A program made the translations under genes and the position numbers. A DNA stretch of 51,283 bases, taken from contig JAKAIY010000007.1 of the NCBI GenBank assembly GCA_021814145.1, positions 1 to 51,283 on the forward strand. The letters run 5' to 3'. Below the pieces are notes generated by a model. It made no database searches. It saw only the letters and a list, made by a program, of their open reading frames with translations, and had not been told where the DNA came from. This DNA comes from Chloroflexota bacterium (GTDB lineage Bacteria; Chloroflexota; Ktedonobacteria; Ktedonobacterales; JADMIN01). Shown piece after piece: positions 24,555 through 31,666 of this stretch; position 1 is the first letter of the stretch; each line of letters begins with the position of its first letter.

Positions 24555-27080
24555 ATGCCGAGCGGTTTTCAGCGCCCACCCGCGCCAGGCGAGTGGCCCG
24601 AGTCCGCGCGCGCGTCAGGCGTGATCGCGCCTGCCACGAACGAAGCGCGCGGCTATCCCGACCGTCCAGCGATCACCGCGTTATGCCAGGAAGCGCTGGA
24701 TGGCGCGCTCACACTGGTCAGGGCGGATGGTGGCGAGCTGGCGCTGCTGGACGCCACCCAGCCGCTCCTGGTGACGCGCGCGCGCCGCTCCCACCCACCC
24801 CTCCTGGGGCGCGCGAGCTACGGCTCTCCCTCGCGCCCCTCACAGCCAATGTGGGGCGATAGCCTGCCCGATGACCCCCTCGCCCTGATTGATGACCAGA
24901 TCACGCAGTTACTCCCTTCCGCACAGGTCGCGCGCGTCTACCAGCCTGGCCAGGGTCTGATAGGAATGGTCTGGAAGCGGCGCGAGCCACTTCTGCTGTA
25001 TCCGGAGACGACGCCCCCTGAGACGCGGCAAACGCTGCTGCTGGAACCGAACGCGCCGCATCACCTGGCTGTGCCTATCTTCCTTCCCGAGCGCCTCGAC
25101 CGGCTTGGCGGGCGTAGCCCCGTGATCGGCGCGCTGCGAGTCTTCAACCGCGACGAGATGTGGTCGTACACGGCCAACGACGCGCGCCTGCTCGAGCTTC
25201 ACGCCGACCGTCTGGCGCGCGCGCTGGCGCTCTTCACCGCGCCATCTCCCGCCATGCGCCAGAACGACCTCGTCGCTACCCTGCGTGAGCTCAATGGCGT
25301 CGGTCCTACACAGGAAGAAATCTTCAAGCGCGTGGTGGACATTATTACCCGCGAAAATCCCACCCTCGCAGTATGCGCCCTGCTGCTCGCCGCGGAAGGT
25401 GACGAGTTGACCGTCGCGATGGCTATGCGGCGCGGGATGTGGCGGCAGGGTGACCGCCTGCCGCTCTCGGACGCGCCTCCCGCGGTCAGGCGCGCGTTGC
25501 AAGGCGAGGTCGCGATAGACGCCGCGCCGCAATCCGCCGCCAGCGCGCCGCTCTTCTCACGGCTGGGCTGGGGGAGCGACGCGCTCGTCCAGGCGTCTCT
25601 GGCCACCCCCATTGGGGCAAGCCCGCGCACGGTCGGCGTCCTGCTTGTGGTAGCTCCGCAAGGCGATTTCTTCACGCCGGAGTTAACGTCCCAGCTAGAA
25701 GCCATCGCGCTCGCGGCGGCGGTGTACCTGGAGAACGCGCGGCTGCTCCAGGACGCGAACCGCAGCGTTCGCCAGTTCGACGAGCGTAACCGTCAACTCG
25801 CCGCGCTGAATAACGCCGTGCAGACGCTCAACGCTTCGCTGGATGAGGCCACGAGTCTCCAGAAACTCGCAGACCAGTCCGCGCTAGTGACAAGAGCCGA
25901 GGTATCCGCGGTCTTCCTGCGCGACGAGGAAAACAGGACCCTGGTGTGCCGTGCCGCCTCACCACTGGATCACCCTCGCCACGATACATTGCTCGGCCTG
26001 ACAATCCCCCTCGACTGGCGAAACATTGGCAAGCAGCTGAAAGAACTCCCCTATCTGGTGGAGAACGGCCCTGGCGCAAATGACGGCGCTCTGAGCGACG
26101 ACACGATCAGCCTGCGCGCGATGGATGTCACATCATTCCTGGCGACGGCCATCGCCCACCAGGATGAACAGCTTGGGGCGTTGATTGTGTTCACACCTGG
26201 CCAGCCCGCGCAATTTACCCCCGCCGAGACAACATTCCTGGAGTCAATGGCCAGCCAGGCCGCTGTCGCGATCAGCAACGCCCGCCTGTACCGCCAGCTT
26301 GAGCAGGCGTATGAGCGGCAAAAAGAACTCGACCGCCTCAAGAACGACTTCATCCTGACTGTCTCTCATGAATTCCGCACGCCACTCACCGCCATCGAAG
26401 GCTACGTGACGCTCATCAGCCGCCACGGCCAGAAGCTGGAGCAGGAGAAACTCAGCACGTTCGCCGCCGAAATCCATCAGGCGACCACCCAGCTCGCGGG
26501 CATGATTAGCATGCTGGCTGACGCGAGTCGCATGAGCGACCAGGAGCTCCGCGTCTCCACGCGACCCGTCTCACTGACAGACGCGGCAAGTGAAGCGATC
26601 AACCGTCAGCCGCCCAGCGAGAAGCAGCGCATCCAGACACGCATTGAGGACGCGCTCTGGGTAACGGCGGACGACGAGCGGCTGCCGCTGGTCTTTTCCA
26701 ATCTCATCAGCAATGCGCTCAAATATTCCGGCCCTGACAAGCCATGCCGCGTCATAGCCCGCCACATTCAGCGCGCTGACCTGGCGTCGCGGAGCCGCCG
26801 CGCGCTAGAGGAAGGCGCGCCCGAAGACTGGGTGATCGTTACCGTCGAAGACGAAGGACCCGGCATCTCACTCGACGACCAGTCGCGCCTCTTTCAGAAA
26901 TTCGTGCGCCTTCAGCAATCACTGACAACCGCCGTGCGCGGCACAGGGCTGGGACTGTGGATATGCCGCCAGTATGTTGAGGCGATGGGAGGCGAGATCT
27001 GGGTTGAGAGCAGGCCCGGCCACGGCGCGCGCTTCAGTTTCATTCTGCCGCGCGTCGCCACCCCCACCGAGGACTGCTAG
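24555..27080 (+). CDS. GAF-domain sensor histidine kinase
   Basis: An 841-residue cytoplasmic kinase without membrane helices. The N-terminal two thirds hold GAF-type sensor regions: one at about 40-225, one at about 250-390 (ending in LEAIALAAAVYLENARLLQDAN) and one at about 415-580 (ending in LESMASQAAVAISNARLY). A coiled coil (about 575-598) leads to the H-box SHEFRTPLTAIEGYV with His605. The ATPase domain has N-box NLISNALKYS (about 715), G1 VEDEGPGIS and G2 GTGLGLWICRQYVEAMGG (about 796), all intact. I start at MPSGFQRPP, with GAGGGG nine bases upstream, because a promoter -10 lies after the earlier ATG. A canonical receiver gene follows 174 bp later and is the likely partner. Confidence 0.92.
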   Translation: MPSGFQRPPAPGEWPESARASGVIAPATNEARGYPDRPAITALCQEALDGALTLVRADGGELALLDATQPLLVTRARRSHPPLLGRASYGSPSRPSQPMWGDSLPDDPLALIDDQITQLLPSAQVARVYQPGQGLIGMVWKRREPLLLYPETTPPETRQTLLLEPNAPHHLAVPIFLPERLDRLGGRSPVIGALRVFNRDEMWSYTANDARLLELHADRLARALALFTAPSPAMRQNDLVATLRELNGVGPTQEEIFKRVVDIITRENPTLAVCALLLAAEGDELTVAMAMRRGMWRQGDRLPLSDAPPAVRRALQGEVAIDAAPQSAASAPLFSRLGWGSDALVQASLATPIGASPRTVGVLLVVAPQGDFFTPELTSQLEAIALAAAVYLENARLLQDANRSVRQFDERNRQLAALNNAVQTLNASLDEATSLQKLADQSALVTRAEVSAVFLRDEENRTLVCRAASPLDHPRHDTLLGLTIPLDWRNIGKQLKELPYLVENGPGANDGALSDDTISLRAMDVTSFLATAIAHQDEQLGALIVFTPGQPAQFTPAETTFLESMASQAAVAISNARLYRQLEQAYERQKELDRLKNDFILTVSHEFRTPLTAIEGYVTLISRHGQKLEQEKLSTFAAEIHQATTQLAGMISMLADASRMSDQELRVSTRPVSLTDAASEAINRQPPSEKQRIQTRIEDALWVTADDERLPLVFSNLISNALKYSGPDKPCRVIARHIQRADLASRSRRALEEGAPEDWVIVTVEDEGPGISLDDQSRLFQKFVRLQQSLTTAVRGTGLGLWICRQYVEAMGGEIWVESRPGHGARFSFILPRVATPTEDC

Positions 27081-27118
27081 CGCCGAAGCCAGCGACAAGC
27101 CGGGGATTTTGCGCGTAT

Positions 27119-27169
27119 TAGCGTTCTTGAGCGTCCGCGCGGCTGGCGAACGCTATACAAGAGCCGCGC
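27119..27169 (+). promoter_or_regulatory. Two mutually exclusive hairpins between kinase and receiver genes
   Basis: TAGCGTTC (27119-27126) pairs with GAACGCTA (27148-27155), and GCGCGGCT (27137-27144) pairs with AGCCGCGC (27162-27169). Both stems are perfect 8-mers, and the right arm of the first lies in the loop of the second, so only one can form in simple folding. The layout resembles an attenuator that could set how much transcript passes from the kinase gene into the receiver gene. No T-run follows. Confidence 0.4.
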
Positions 27170-27182
27170 CACACAGTACAAT
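27154..27182 (+). promoter_or_regulatory. Possible promoter for the receiver gene at 27255
   Basis: TATACA (27154-27159; four of six matches to TTGACA) and TACAAT (27177-27182; five of six to TATAAT) are separated by 17 bases. A transcript would start about 65 bases before the receiver gene. It overlaps the second hairpin described above. The -35 match is modest. Confidence 0.4.
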
Positions 27183-27254
27183 TGATGCGGAGAAGCTAAA
27201 TGGATGGAGAAAGGCGCCCAGGGCTGTCAGCGCCAGGACCAAGGGAGGGAAGCA

Positions 27255-27629
27255 ATGGCTCATGCGCCAACCGTGCTTATCGTGGACGATGATCCTCAAA
27301 TACGCAAAATGCTCGTTGAGGTGCTCGCACTGGAAGGCTACCCAACCGAGACGGCGGTCAACGGACAGGAAGCGCTCAACCTCCTCGCCCGGAGCGCGCC
27401 GCGCCTTATCCTGCTGGATCTGAACATGCCTGTTGTGGACGGACGCAGCGTGGTAACGAGACTGGAAGCCGACCCGGAAGCGCGCGCCAGGCACAAGATT
27501 GTCTTGATCTCCGCCTGGAGCCTGCTCGAAGCCGCGAGCGATCTGGCCGTAGATGGCAAGCTGGTCAAGCCCTTCACCGTTGGCCAGCTATTGAGCACGC
27601 TGGAGCCTCTGGCAAGTGGTCTATCCTGA
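27255..27629 (+). CDS. Single-domain response regulator
   Basis: A 124-residue receiver without output domain. Acidic pair Asp11/Asp12 (LIVDDDP), phospho-acceptor Asp55 (LILLDLNMPVVDG), Ser87 in LISAW and Lys105 in LVKPF are all present, so normal phosphorylation is expected. The loop between the Ser and Lys blocks is short (LISAWSLLEAASDLAVDGKLVKPF in two parts), about ten residues below standard, which implies a shortened helix 4. I start at MAHAPTVLIVDDD, with GGGAGGG five bases upstream. It sits behind the GAF kinase and is its most likely phosphate acceptor; an output partner is not visible. Confidence 0.9.
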   Translation: MAHAPTVLIVDDDPQIRKMLVEVLALEGYPTETAVNGQEALNLLARSAPRLILLDLNMPVVDGRSVVTRLEADPEARARHKIVLISAWSLLEAASDLAVDGKLVKPFTVGQLLSTLEPLASGLS

Positions 27630-27645
27630 GCGGTACTGGAATGCG

Positions 27646-28269
27646 CTAATCCTGGGTCACCGAAGGGTCAACCGTCGTAGAGCCTGTGGAAGGCGGCAAA
27701 TCCGGGGGAGTGGCTGGTGCGGCCAGCGCGTTGCTGGTCACCCTGCGCGCGAGCGCCGCGCGCGCTCCCAGCCCACCACAACCCAGGCCCGTGACGATTA
27801 ACACCAGTCCCTGCATGACGTGCGAACTGATGAAAGAGCTGGCGTTCGTCGCGTCTACCCCTACATTGCCAACATACTTGCCCAGCGCGACAATATAAAG
27901 CGTCGTCAAAAGCCAGTAGCTCAGCATGACGATTCCACCGGCGAAAAACGCGTCCCGGCGGGAGCCTGGCGTGGTGAACAAACTGATGATTGGAGAGCTG
28001 GCGCTGGGGTCAGGCGGTGGAAGCTGCGCCGCGGACGTCTGCGCCGCCTTGCCTTCGATGCGGTAGCCGGCGCCATATGCGAAAAAGAGAGCCAGCGCCA
28101 GTGAAACCAGCGCCAGCGCGCCACGTATGAAGAGCGCCGTCGCGACCTGCGTCGCGTTCGTCTGCTGGGGGATGGGAGCGATGAAGGCGCCAAGCGCCAG
28201 CGCGACGACGCCAGTAATGGCGGCGACAATGGCGGCGCTCAGGGCCTGGCGAACGCTTGCCTCACTCAT
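27646..28269 (-). CDS. Unknown four-helix membrane protein
   Basis: A 207-residue protein that I do not recognise. It has four hydrophobic segments: about 9-31, 45-67, 106-132 and 151-171, arranged as two pairs with a Pro/Ser-rich loop (about 75-100) between them and a Pro/Thr-rich tail. A basic RR pair follows the loop. No catalytic motif or Cys pattern is visible. It converges with the receiver gene (16 bp between stops) and lies 48 bp downstream of another unknown membrane protein in the same direction, so the two may form an operon. Confidence 0.65.
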   Translation of the reverse strand: MSEASVRQALSAAIVAAITGVVALALGAFIAPIPQQTNATQVATALFIRGALALVSLALALFFAYGAGYRIEGKAAQTSAAQLPPPDPSASSPIISLFTTPGSRRDAFFAGGIVMLSYWLLTTLYIVALGKYVGNVGVDATNASSFISSHVMQGLVLIVTGLGCGGLGARAALARRVTSNALAAPATPPDLPPSTGSTTVDPSVTQD

Positions 28270-28317
28270 CTGACCTGTTTTACCTCACGCTCGTCCGGAC
28301 AGGGCCGCGCCGGGCGC

Positions 28318-29310
28318 CTAGCTATCCGCGTCAACGATCATCGGGTTGCGAATGATGGACGATTTCGTCGTGCGCGGCGCCACAGGCTGTGAGGCGACGC
28401 CACCCATGCGCGGGGGCTGCGCGACTTCGCCATTCTCAATCAGCGACAGGCTTTGGCGCAGGCTATCCATATCGCGCAGGAAACAGGCGACTGAGCTGGC
28501 CGCGGAGCCTTTTGCCTTCGCATTCTCAAAACGGCGGCTCATCGTCTCGTTGGAAGCCTGCGCCGCCTCAGGGGAAGCCGCCCAGGAATCGCCATAGATC
28601 TCATCCCAGCCATTCCAGCGACCACGCAGCGGCTTCCACCCCAACTGGCTATCGCTGACCGCGCGCCACTTCTCCTCGGTGAAGCTGATCCAGTCGCCCA
28701 TCAGCTTGACGTACGCCGCCATCATCTCACGCATCTGCTCGTTCTGCTCATCGAGCCGCTCACTGAACTGCGAGCCGCGCCCATATGCGCCGTAGCGGTC
28801 CTCATCCATATCAGGATAGAGGTCGCCGCCTTCCTGAGCGTAGCCAGGCGCGCCAATCCCTGGGCCACCATAATAGCCCGCGCCTTGCATGCCCGCCACG
28901 TTCACCTGGCCAACGTGCAGCCCGCCATCCTCCGTCGCGAACATATCGGGGCTCAAGCCACCGACGATGATCTCCTCAGTCCCCAGGGCGTCAAGCAGGC
29001 GCCACGCCAGACGGGGATGCCGGAACACCCACATCGCTTTGCGTGAGAGATAAATGAACGAGAAGAAGAAGTTGACCAGGAGCCAGATGAGCGCCTTGAC
29101 CGCCGCCCAGTTGAGCAGGCCGTAGAGGGCCCATTGCCAGGGCTGGTTGCCTGATCCCGCGCCCTCGATCACCGTCAGAATAATCGCGACGACCAGGCTT
29201 GGATCACGGATTGGATTCAGAAAGCTTAGAAAGCGCATTCCCCCGCTCTTGCTGGATCCGCGGTCTGCTTTCGCCTTGGCCGCCTTGGCTCCGCGATCCG
29301 CCTTCGCCAT
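28318..29310 (-). CDS. Unknown membrane-anchored protein with long cytoplasmic C-terminal part
   Basis: A 330-residue protein of no family I recognise. The first 25 residues are a Lys/Ala repeat (AKADRGAKAAKAKADRG), followed by two hydrophobic helices (about 38-54 and 60-88). The rest is soluble: a Gly/Tyr-rich stretch with acidic DEDRYG (about 140-185), a coiled-coil-like segment (SERLDEQNEQMREMMAAYVKLM, in two parts, about 187-208), a Trp-rich block (GWKPLRGRWNGWDEIYGDSW in two parts), and a C-terminal tail ending NPMIVDADS. GGAGGG precedes the ATG. A candidate promoter lies 57 bp upstream. Trp/Tyr-rich blocks and the two-helix anchor suggest a scaffold or surface role, but this is only a guess. 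Confidence 0.65.
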   Translation of the reverse strand: MAKADRGAKAAKAKADRGSSKSGGMRFLSFLNPIRDPSLVVAIILTVIEGAGSGNQPWQWALYGLLNWAAVKALIWLLVNFFFSFIYLSRKAMWVFRHPRLAWRLLDALGTEEIIVGGLSPDMFATEDGGLHVGQVNVAGMQGAGYYGGPGIGAPGYAQEGGDLYPDMDEDRYGAYGRGSQFSERLDEQNEQMREMMAAYVKLMGDWISFTEEKWRAVSDSQLGWKPLRGRWNGWDEIYGDSWAASPEAAQASNETMSRRFENAKAKGSAASSVACFLRDMDSLRQSLSLIENGEVAQPPRMGGVASQPVAPRTTKSSIIRNPMIVDADS

Positions 29311-29366
29311 TGGTCTCCCTCCGCTCTCGCGTGGATGCGTATGATGCGCTGTATGGTTAGTGGATG

Positions 29367-29394
29367 ACTATATTCAGGACAGGAGCGCGCGCAA
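29367..29394 (-). promoter_or_regulatory. Candidate promoter for the unknown gene at 28318-29310
   Basis: On the minus strand TTGCGC (29389-29394), 16 bases, then TATAGT (29367-29372), five of six matches to the -10 consensus. The predicted leader is about 50 bases. The -35 is weak. Confidence 0.4.
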
Positions 29395-29720
29395 CCTTCA
29401 GGCGCGCTGTGGAGATGGAAGCGTCTCGCCAGAACCTTTGGACGCGCATTTTCCGCGATTGCGAGCGCTTCAAGGCTCGATTGTAACATGGCCGCATAGG
29501 GGCCGCAATACGACGCTCGCCCGCTTCCTCGGCGGAATGCGATACAGCGTCGCTTAGCCCGGCGCTTTCACGCATTGACGGTAACACACCCACTCGGCCA
29601 TGTTAGGATAAAAGTACCGCGAAGCCCGTCTGGAACGCTCTCATCAAGGGCCGTTGAATGCGCCAGCGCAGCCGGGAAGTTGAGAAATCGGGCAGCGGGA
29701 GCGCGCGCGACAAACCCACC
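29395..29720. other. Intergenic stretch without recognisable feature
   Basis: About 325 bases between the candidate promoter at 29367-29394 and the hairpin after rimM. Short open frames exist on both strands, but none has a ribosome binding site or a protein-like composition. I see no repeat, RNA gene or further promoter of note. Confidence 0.5.
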
Positions 29721-29740
29721 CGCGCTTCCGGAGCGGGAAG
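29721..29740 (-). terminator. Hairpin just after rimM
   Basis: CGCTTCC (29721-29727) pairs with GGAAGCG (29734-29740) around a six-base loop, three bases beyond the rimM stop. On the minus strand it is followed by GGGTGGGTTTG, a very weak T-stretch. Confidence 0.4.
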
Positions 29741-29743
29741 CGG

Positions 29744-30319
29744 TTAGCGCGCCTCCTCCGCTTCCTCATCGAAGAGGCCGGGAATCGGCTCGACGCGCAT
29801 GACCCCCCCGGCCAGATCCACACCCCGAATGAACGCCTTGACGGCGGGCAGCAGGCGCTCCTGGCCGGTGTCTGGGTTCCGTACAACGTAGAGGTCATAC
29901 GCGCCGCCGGGGATAATGGCGGTGATAACGCCCAGCGCCTTGCCATCCATTCGCTCGACGCGCAGGCCGATGATGTCATGCAGATAGAACTGGTCGGCGG
30001 GAAGCGTGGTCAACTCGGCGCTGGGGATGGCGAGCGTCTGGCCACGCAGACGCTCGGCGTCGTTTGCGGTCGCGCAGCCTTCCAGCCCGATAATATATTG
30101 CGCGCCTTGCGCGCGGGAAGAGGTGATGACGCGGCGCTCGTGGCGCTCGCCAAGGTAGATCACGGCGCCACGAGCGAACCGCCCGGCGAAGTCCGTTCGA
30201 GGCCGGACTTTCAGCTCACCGTGGACGCCAAACACACCCACGATCTCGCCGACATCCGCCCAGTCTTCCGTGGCGGTGGGATTATTCTGGCTGGCGTTCG
30301 GGTCGTGGTCCGCGGTCAT
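29744..30319 (-). CDS. rimM: Ribosome maturation factor RimM
   Basis: RimM binds S19 and helps mature the 30S head. The 191-residue product has the N-terminal barrel (about 20-95) with the GEIVGVFGVHGELKVRP signature (24-40), and a C-terminal PRC-like barrel (about 104-175) with QFYLHDIIGLRV, GAYDLYVV and LLPAVKAFIRGVDL. The first 20 residues are polar and unconserved. The start overlaps khpA by 38 bp; only a weak GGA site precedes the ATG, which suggests coupling to khpA. trmD and rplS, which normally follow, are absent here. Confidence 0.95.
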   Translation of the reverse strand: MTADHDPNASQNNPTATEDWADVGEIVGVFGVHGELKVRPRTDFAGRFARGAVIYLGERHERRVITSSRAQGAQYIIGLEGCATANDAERLRGQTLAIPSAELTTLPADQFYLHDIIGLRVERMDGKALGVITAIIPGGAYDLYVVRNPDTGQERLLPAVKAFIRGVDLAGGVMRVEPIPGLFDEEAEEAR

Positions 30320-30548
30320 CTATTTCCAGTCCGACGTGCTGCCTGCCGGCCAGGCTGCCTGAGGCGCGCATCAAGGAGCGGATCGCCTTGGCGACACGCC
30401 CCTGCCGCCCGATCACCTTGCCCAGATCATCCTCGCTAACACGCAGGCCGATGACAATCGCGTAGCGGTCGTTGCGTATCTCGCGCACGGATACCGCATC
30501 GGGGTCATCTACCAGGTTGCGCGCGATGAACTCGACCAGACCGCGCAT
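30282..30548 (-). CDS. khpA: KH-domain RNA-binding protein KhpA
   Basis: An 88-residue type II KH protein found between rpsP and rimM in many bacteria; in firmicutes it works with KhpB on RNAs for cell elongation. The RNA-binding GxxG loop is GRQG, in KVIGRQGRVAKAIRSLM (about 44-60). The N-terminal helix LVEFIARNLVDDP is typical. The last 20 residues, which run into the rimM start, are a charged tail. GGGAGAG lies before the ATG. Confidence 0.93.
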   Translation of the reverse strand: MRGLVEFIARNLVDDPDAVSVREIRNDRYAIVIGLRVSEDDLGKVIGRQGRVAKAIRSLMRASGSLAGRQHVGLEIDDRGPRPERQPE

Positions 30549-30586
30549 ACTGAACTCTCCCGTGAGCGCGCCAGAATCCCACGACG

Positions 30587-30856
30587 CTACTTGGCGTCCG
30601 TCGGCTGGACCGTGCGCTCAAAAATCCCCGCGCGCTTGAACAGCGAGCGAACCGAGTCCGATGGCTGCGCGCCGACGCTCAGCCAGTGCTTGGCGCGCTC
30701 GGCGTCAATCTTGATCGTGGATGGCTCAGTCAAAGGGTTGTACCAGCCGATATTCTCGATGATGCGGCCATCGCGCGGCGAGCGGGCGTCAGCGACCACC
30801 ACGCGATAGCTCGGCGCGCCCTTCATGCCCATGCGCATGAGGCGAATCTTTACCAT
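30587..30856 (-). CDS. rpsP: 30S ribosomal protein S16
   Basis: S16 binds 16S rRNA early in 30S assembly. The 89-residue product has all family blocks: [24 protein letters not shown] (in two parts, residues 2-25), [17 protein letters not shown] (26-42) and [22 protein letters not shown] (in two parts). GGAGG lies 12 bases before the ATG, slightly far. First gene of rpsP-khpA-rimM, with a strong -35 box and a leader hairpin upstream. Confidence 0.98.
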   Translation of the reverse strand: MVKIRLMRMGMKGAPSYRVVVADARSPRDGRIIENIGWYNPLTEPSTIKIDAERAKHWLSVGAQPSDSVRSLFKRAGIFERTVQPTDAK

Positions 30857-30908
30857 GAAGCGGGTCTACCTCCGTGGAGCGGCTTTCCTCACGAAACTAC
30901 TGTGATTT

Positions 30909-30940
30909 CCCAGCGTGACATGACTATCCCGGACGCTGGG
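30909..30940 (-). promoter_or_regulatory. Hairpin at the start of the rpsP leader
   Basis: CCCAGCGT (30909-30916) pairs with ACGCTGGG (30933-30940) around 16 bases. With the promoter at 30954-30981 it would lie within the first ten or so bases of the transcript. It could stabilise the 5' end or take part in control of S16 synthesis. No known leader motif was recognised. Confidence 0.4.
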
Positions 30941-30953
30941 CAAGCCTAACTAG

Positions 30954-30981
30954 CTTATCATGGCCCTAAATCTGTTGTCAA
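30954..30981 (-). promoter_or_regulatory. Promoter of rpsP-khpA-rimM
   Basis: On the minus strand a perfect TTGACA (30976-30981), 16 bases, then GATAAG (30954-30959; four of six matches). An 18-base spacing to TAAGCT is an alternative. The leader to rpsP would be about 90 bases. Confidence 0.6.
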
Positions 30982-30997
30982 CGCGCTTAGCCGCTTC

Positions 30998-31017
30998 GTT
31001 CGCGCGTGAGCGCGAAC
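30998..31017. repeat. Hairpin with GTGA tetraloop upstream of rpsP
   Basis: GTTCGCGC-GTGA-GCGCGAAC, an 8-bp perfect stem capped by a GNRA-type loop. It lies behind the rpsP promoter and about 170 bp before the plus-strand gene at 31185. Apart from this, the 31018-31184 stretch shows only the ribosome binding site of the next gene. Confidence 0.5.
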
Positions 31018-31184
31018 CCTGGTGATACCATAAAGGCCAGTTTCGAAACAGCGCGCTGGGGCGCTTCGGCCATCATGGGCGCCCTCCAGATGACCGCGTG
31101 GGGCGAAGGGCTTTCCTTCCCACGAATGAGCGAAGCGCGCGCAAGACGCCCGGCGCGCTCATCGCGGCAGGTGGAGGAAGTCGT

Positions 31185-31652
31185 ATGACCGAGGAACCAG
31201 TTACCCGCGAGCAGGTGGCCAGTCTCGCGGCTCGCGTCTACACACTCGTCCGCGCCTGTCCCACCGGACGTGTCACGACGTATGGGTGGATTGGCGCGGC
31301 GCTGGGCTATCCACGCGGCGCGCGCATGATTGGCTGGATCATGAACGAGTCGCCGCGCGACGCGCCCGCGCAGCGTGTAGTCAGCGCCAAGGGCGAGCTG
31401 ACGGGGAGTTGGGCGTTTGGCCAGCGCGGGCGCATGCGCGAGCTGCTGGAGCGCGAAGGCGTCACCTTCACGGACGCGGGAACAGTTGACATGAAACGCT
31501 ACGGATGGGACCCGCGCCGCGATCTCACGCCGGAAGAGCTGGAGAGCCTGCTCCAGGGCGCGGACGCCGGGCAGGTCGAGGTCAGCGACCGCCTGCTCTA
31601 CCTGCTCCGCGATGACCCCGCCTCGCCATTTCGCGTCACTCGCACGGAGTGA
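31185..31652 (+). CDS. Alkyltransferase-like protein (ATL) with C-terminal extension
   Basis: ATL proteins resemble the DNA-binding domain of O6-alkylguanine-DNA alkyltransferase but lack the alkyl-accepting Cys; they bind damaged guanine and hand it to nucleotide excision repair. Here residues 17-98 follow the MGMT fold (CPTGRVTTYGWIGAALGYPRGARMIGWIM in two parts), and the active-site PCHRV is PAQRV at 61-65, with both Cys and His replaced. Beyond residue 98 there are about 57 extra residues (GWDPRRDLTPEELESLL...), where most ATLs end near 100-110. I start at MTEEPVT, with GGAGG seven bases upstream. It converges with the beta-glucosidase gene, 14 bp between stops. Confidence 0.87.
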   Translation: MTEEPVTREQVASLAARVYTLVRACPTGRVTTYGWIGAALGYPRGARMIGWIMNESPRDAPAQRVVSAKGELTGSWAFGQRGRMRELLEREGVTFTDAGTVDMKRYGWDPRRDLTPEELESLLQGADAGQVEVSDRLLYLLRDDPASPFRVTRTE

Positions 31653-31666
31653 GCGGCGCCAGGCTG

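Noticed and set aside
29357-29593. Open frames in the gap downstream of rimM
   Set aside because: None has a ribosome binding site or recognisable sequence; they lie over a likely promoter.
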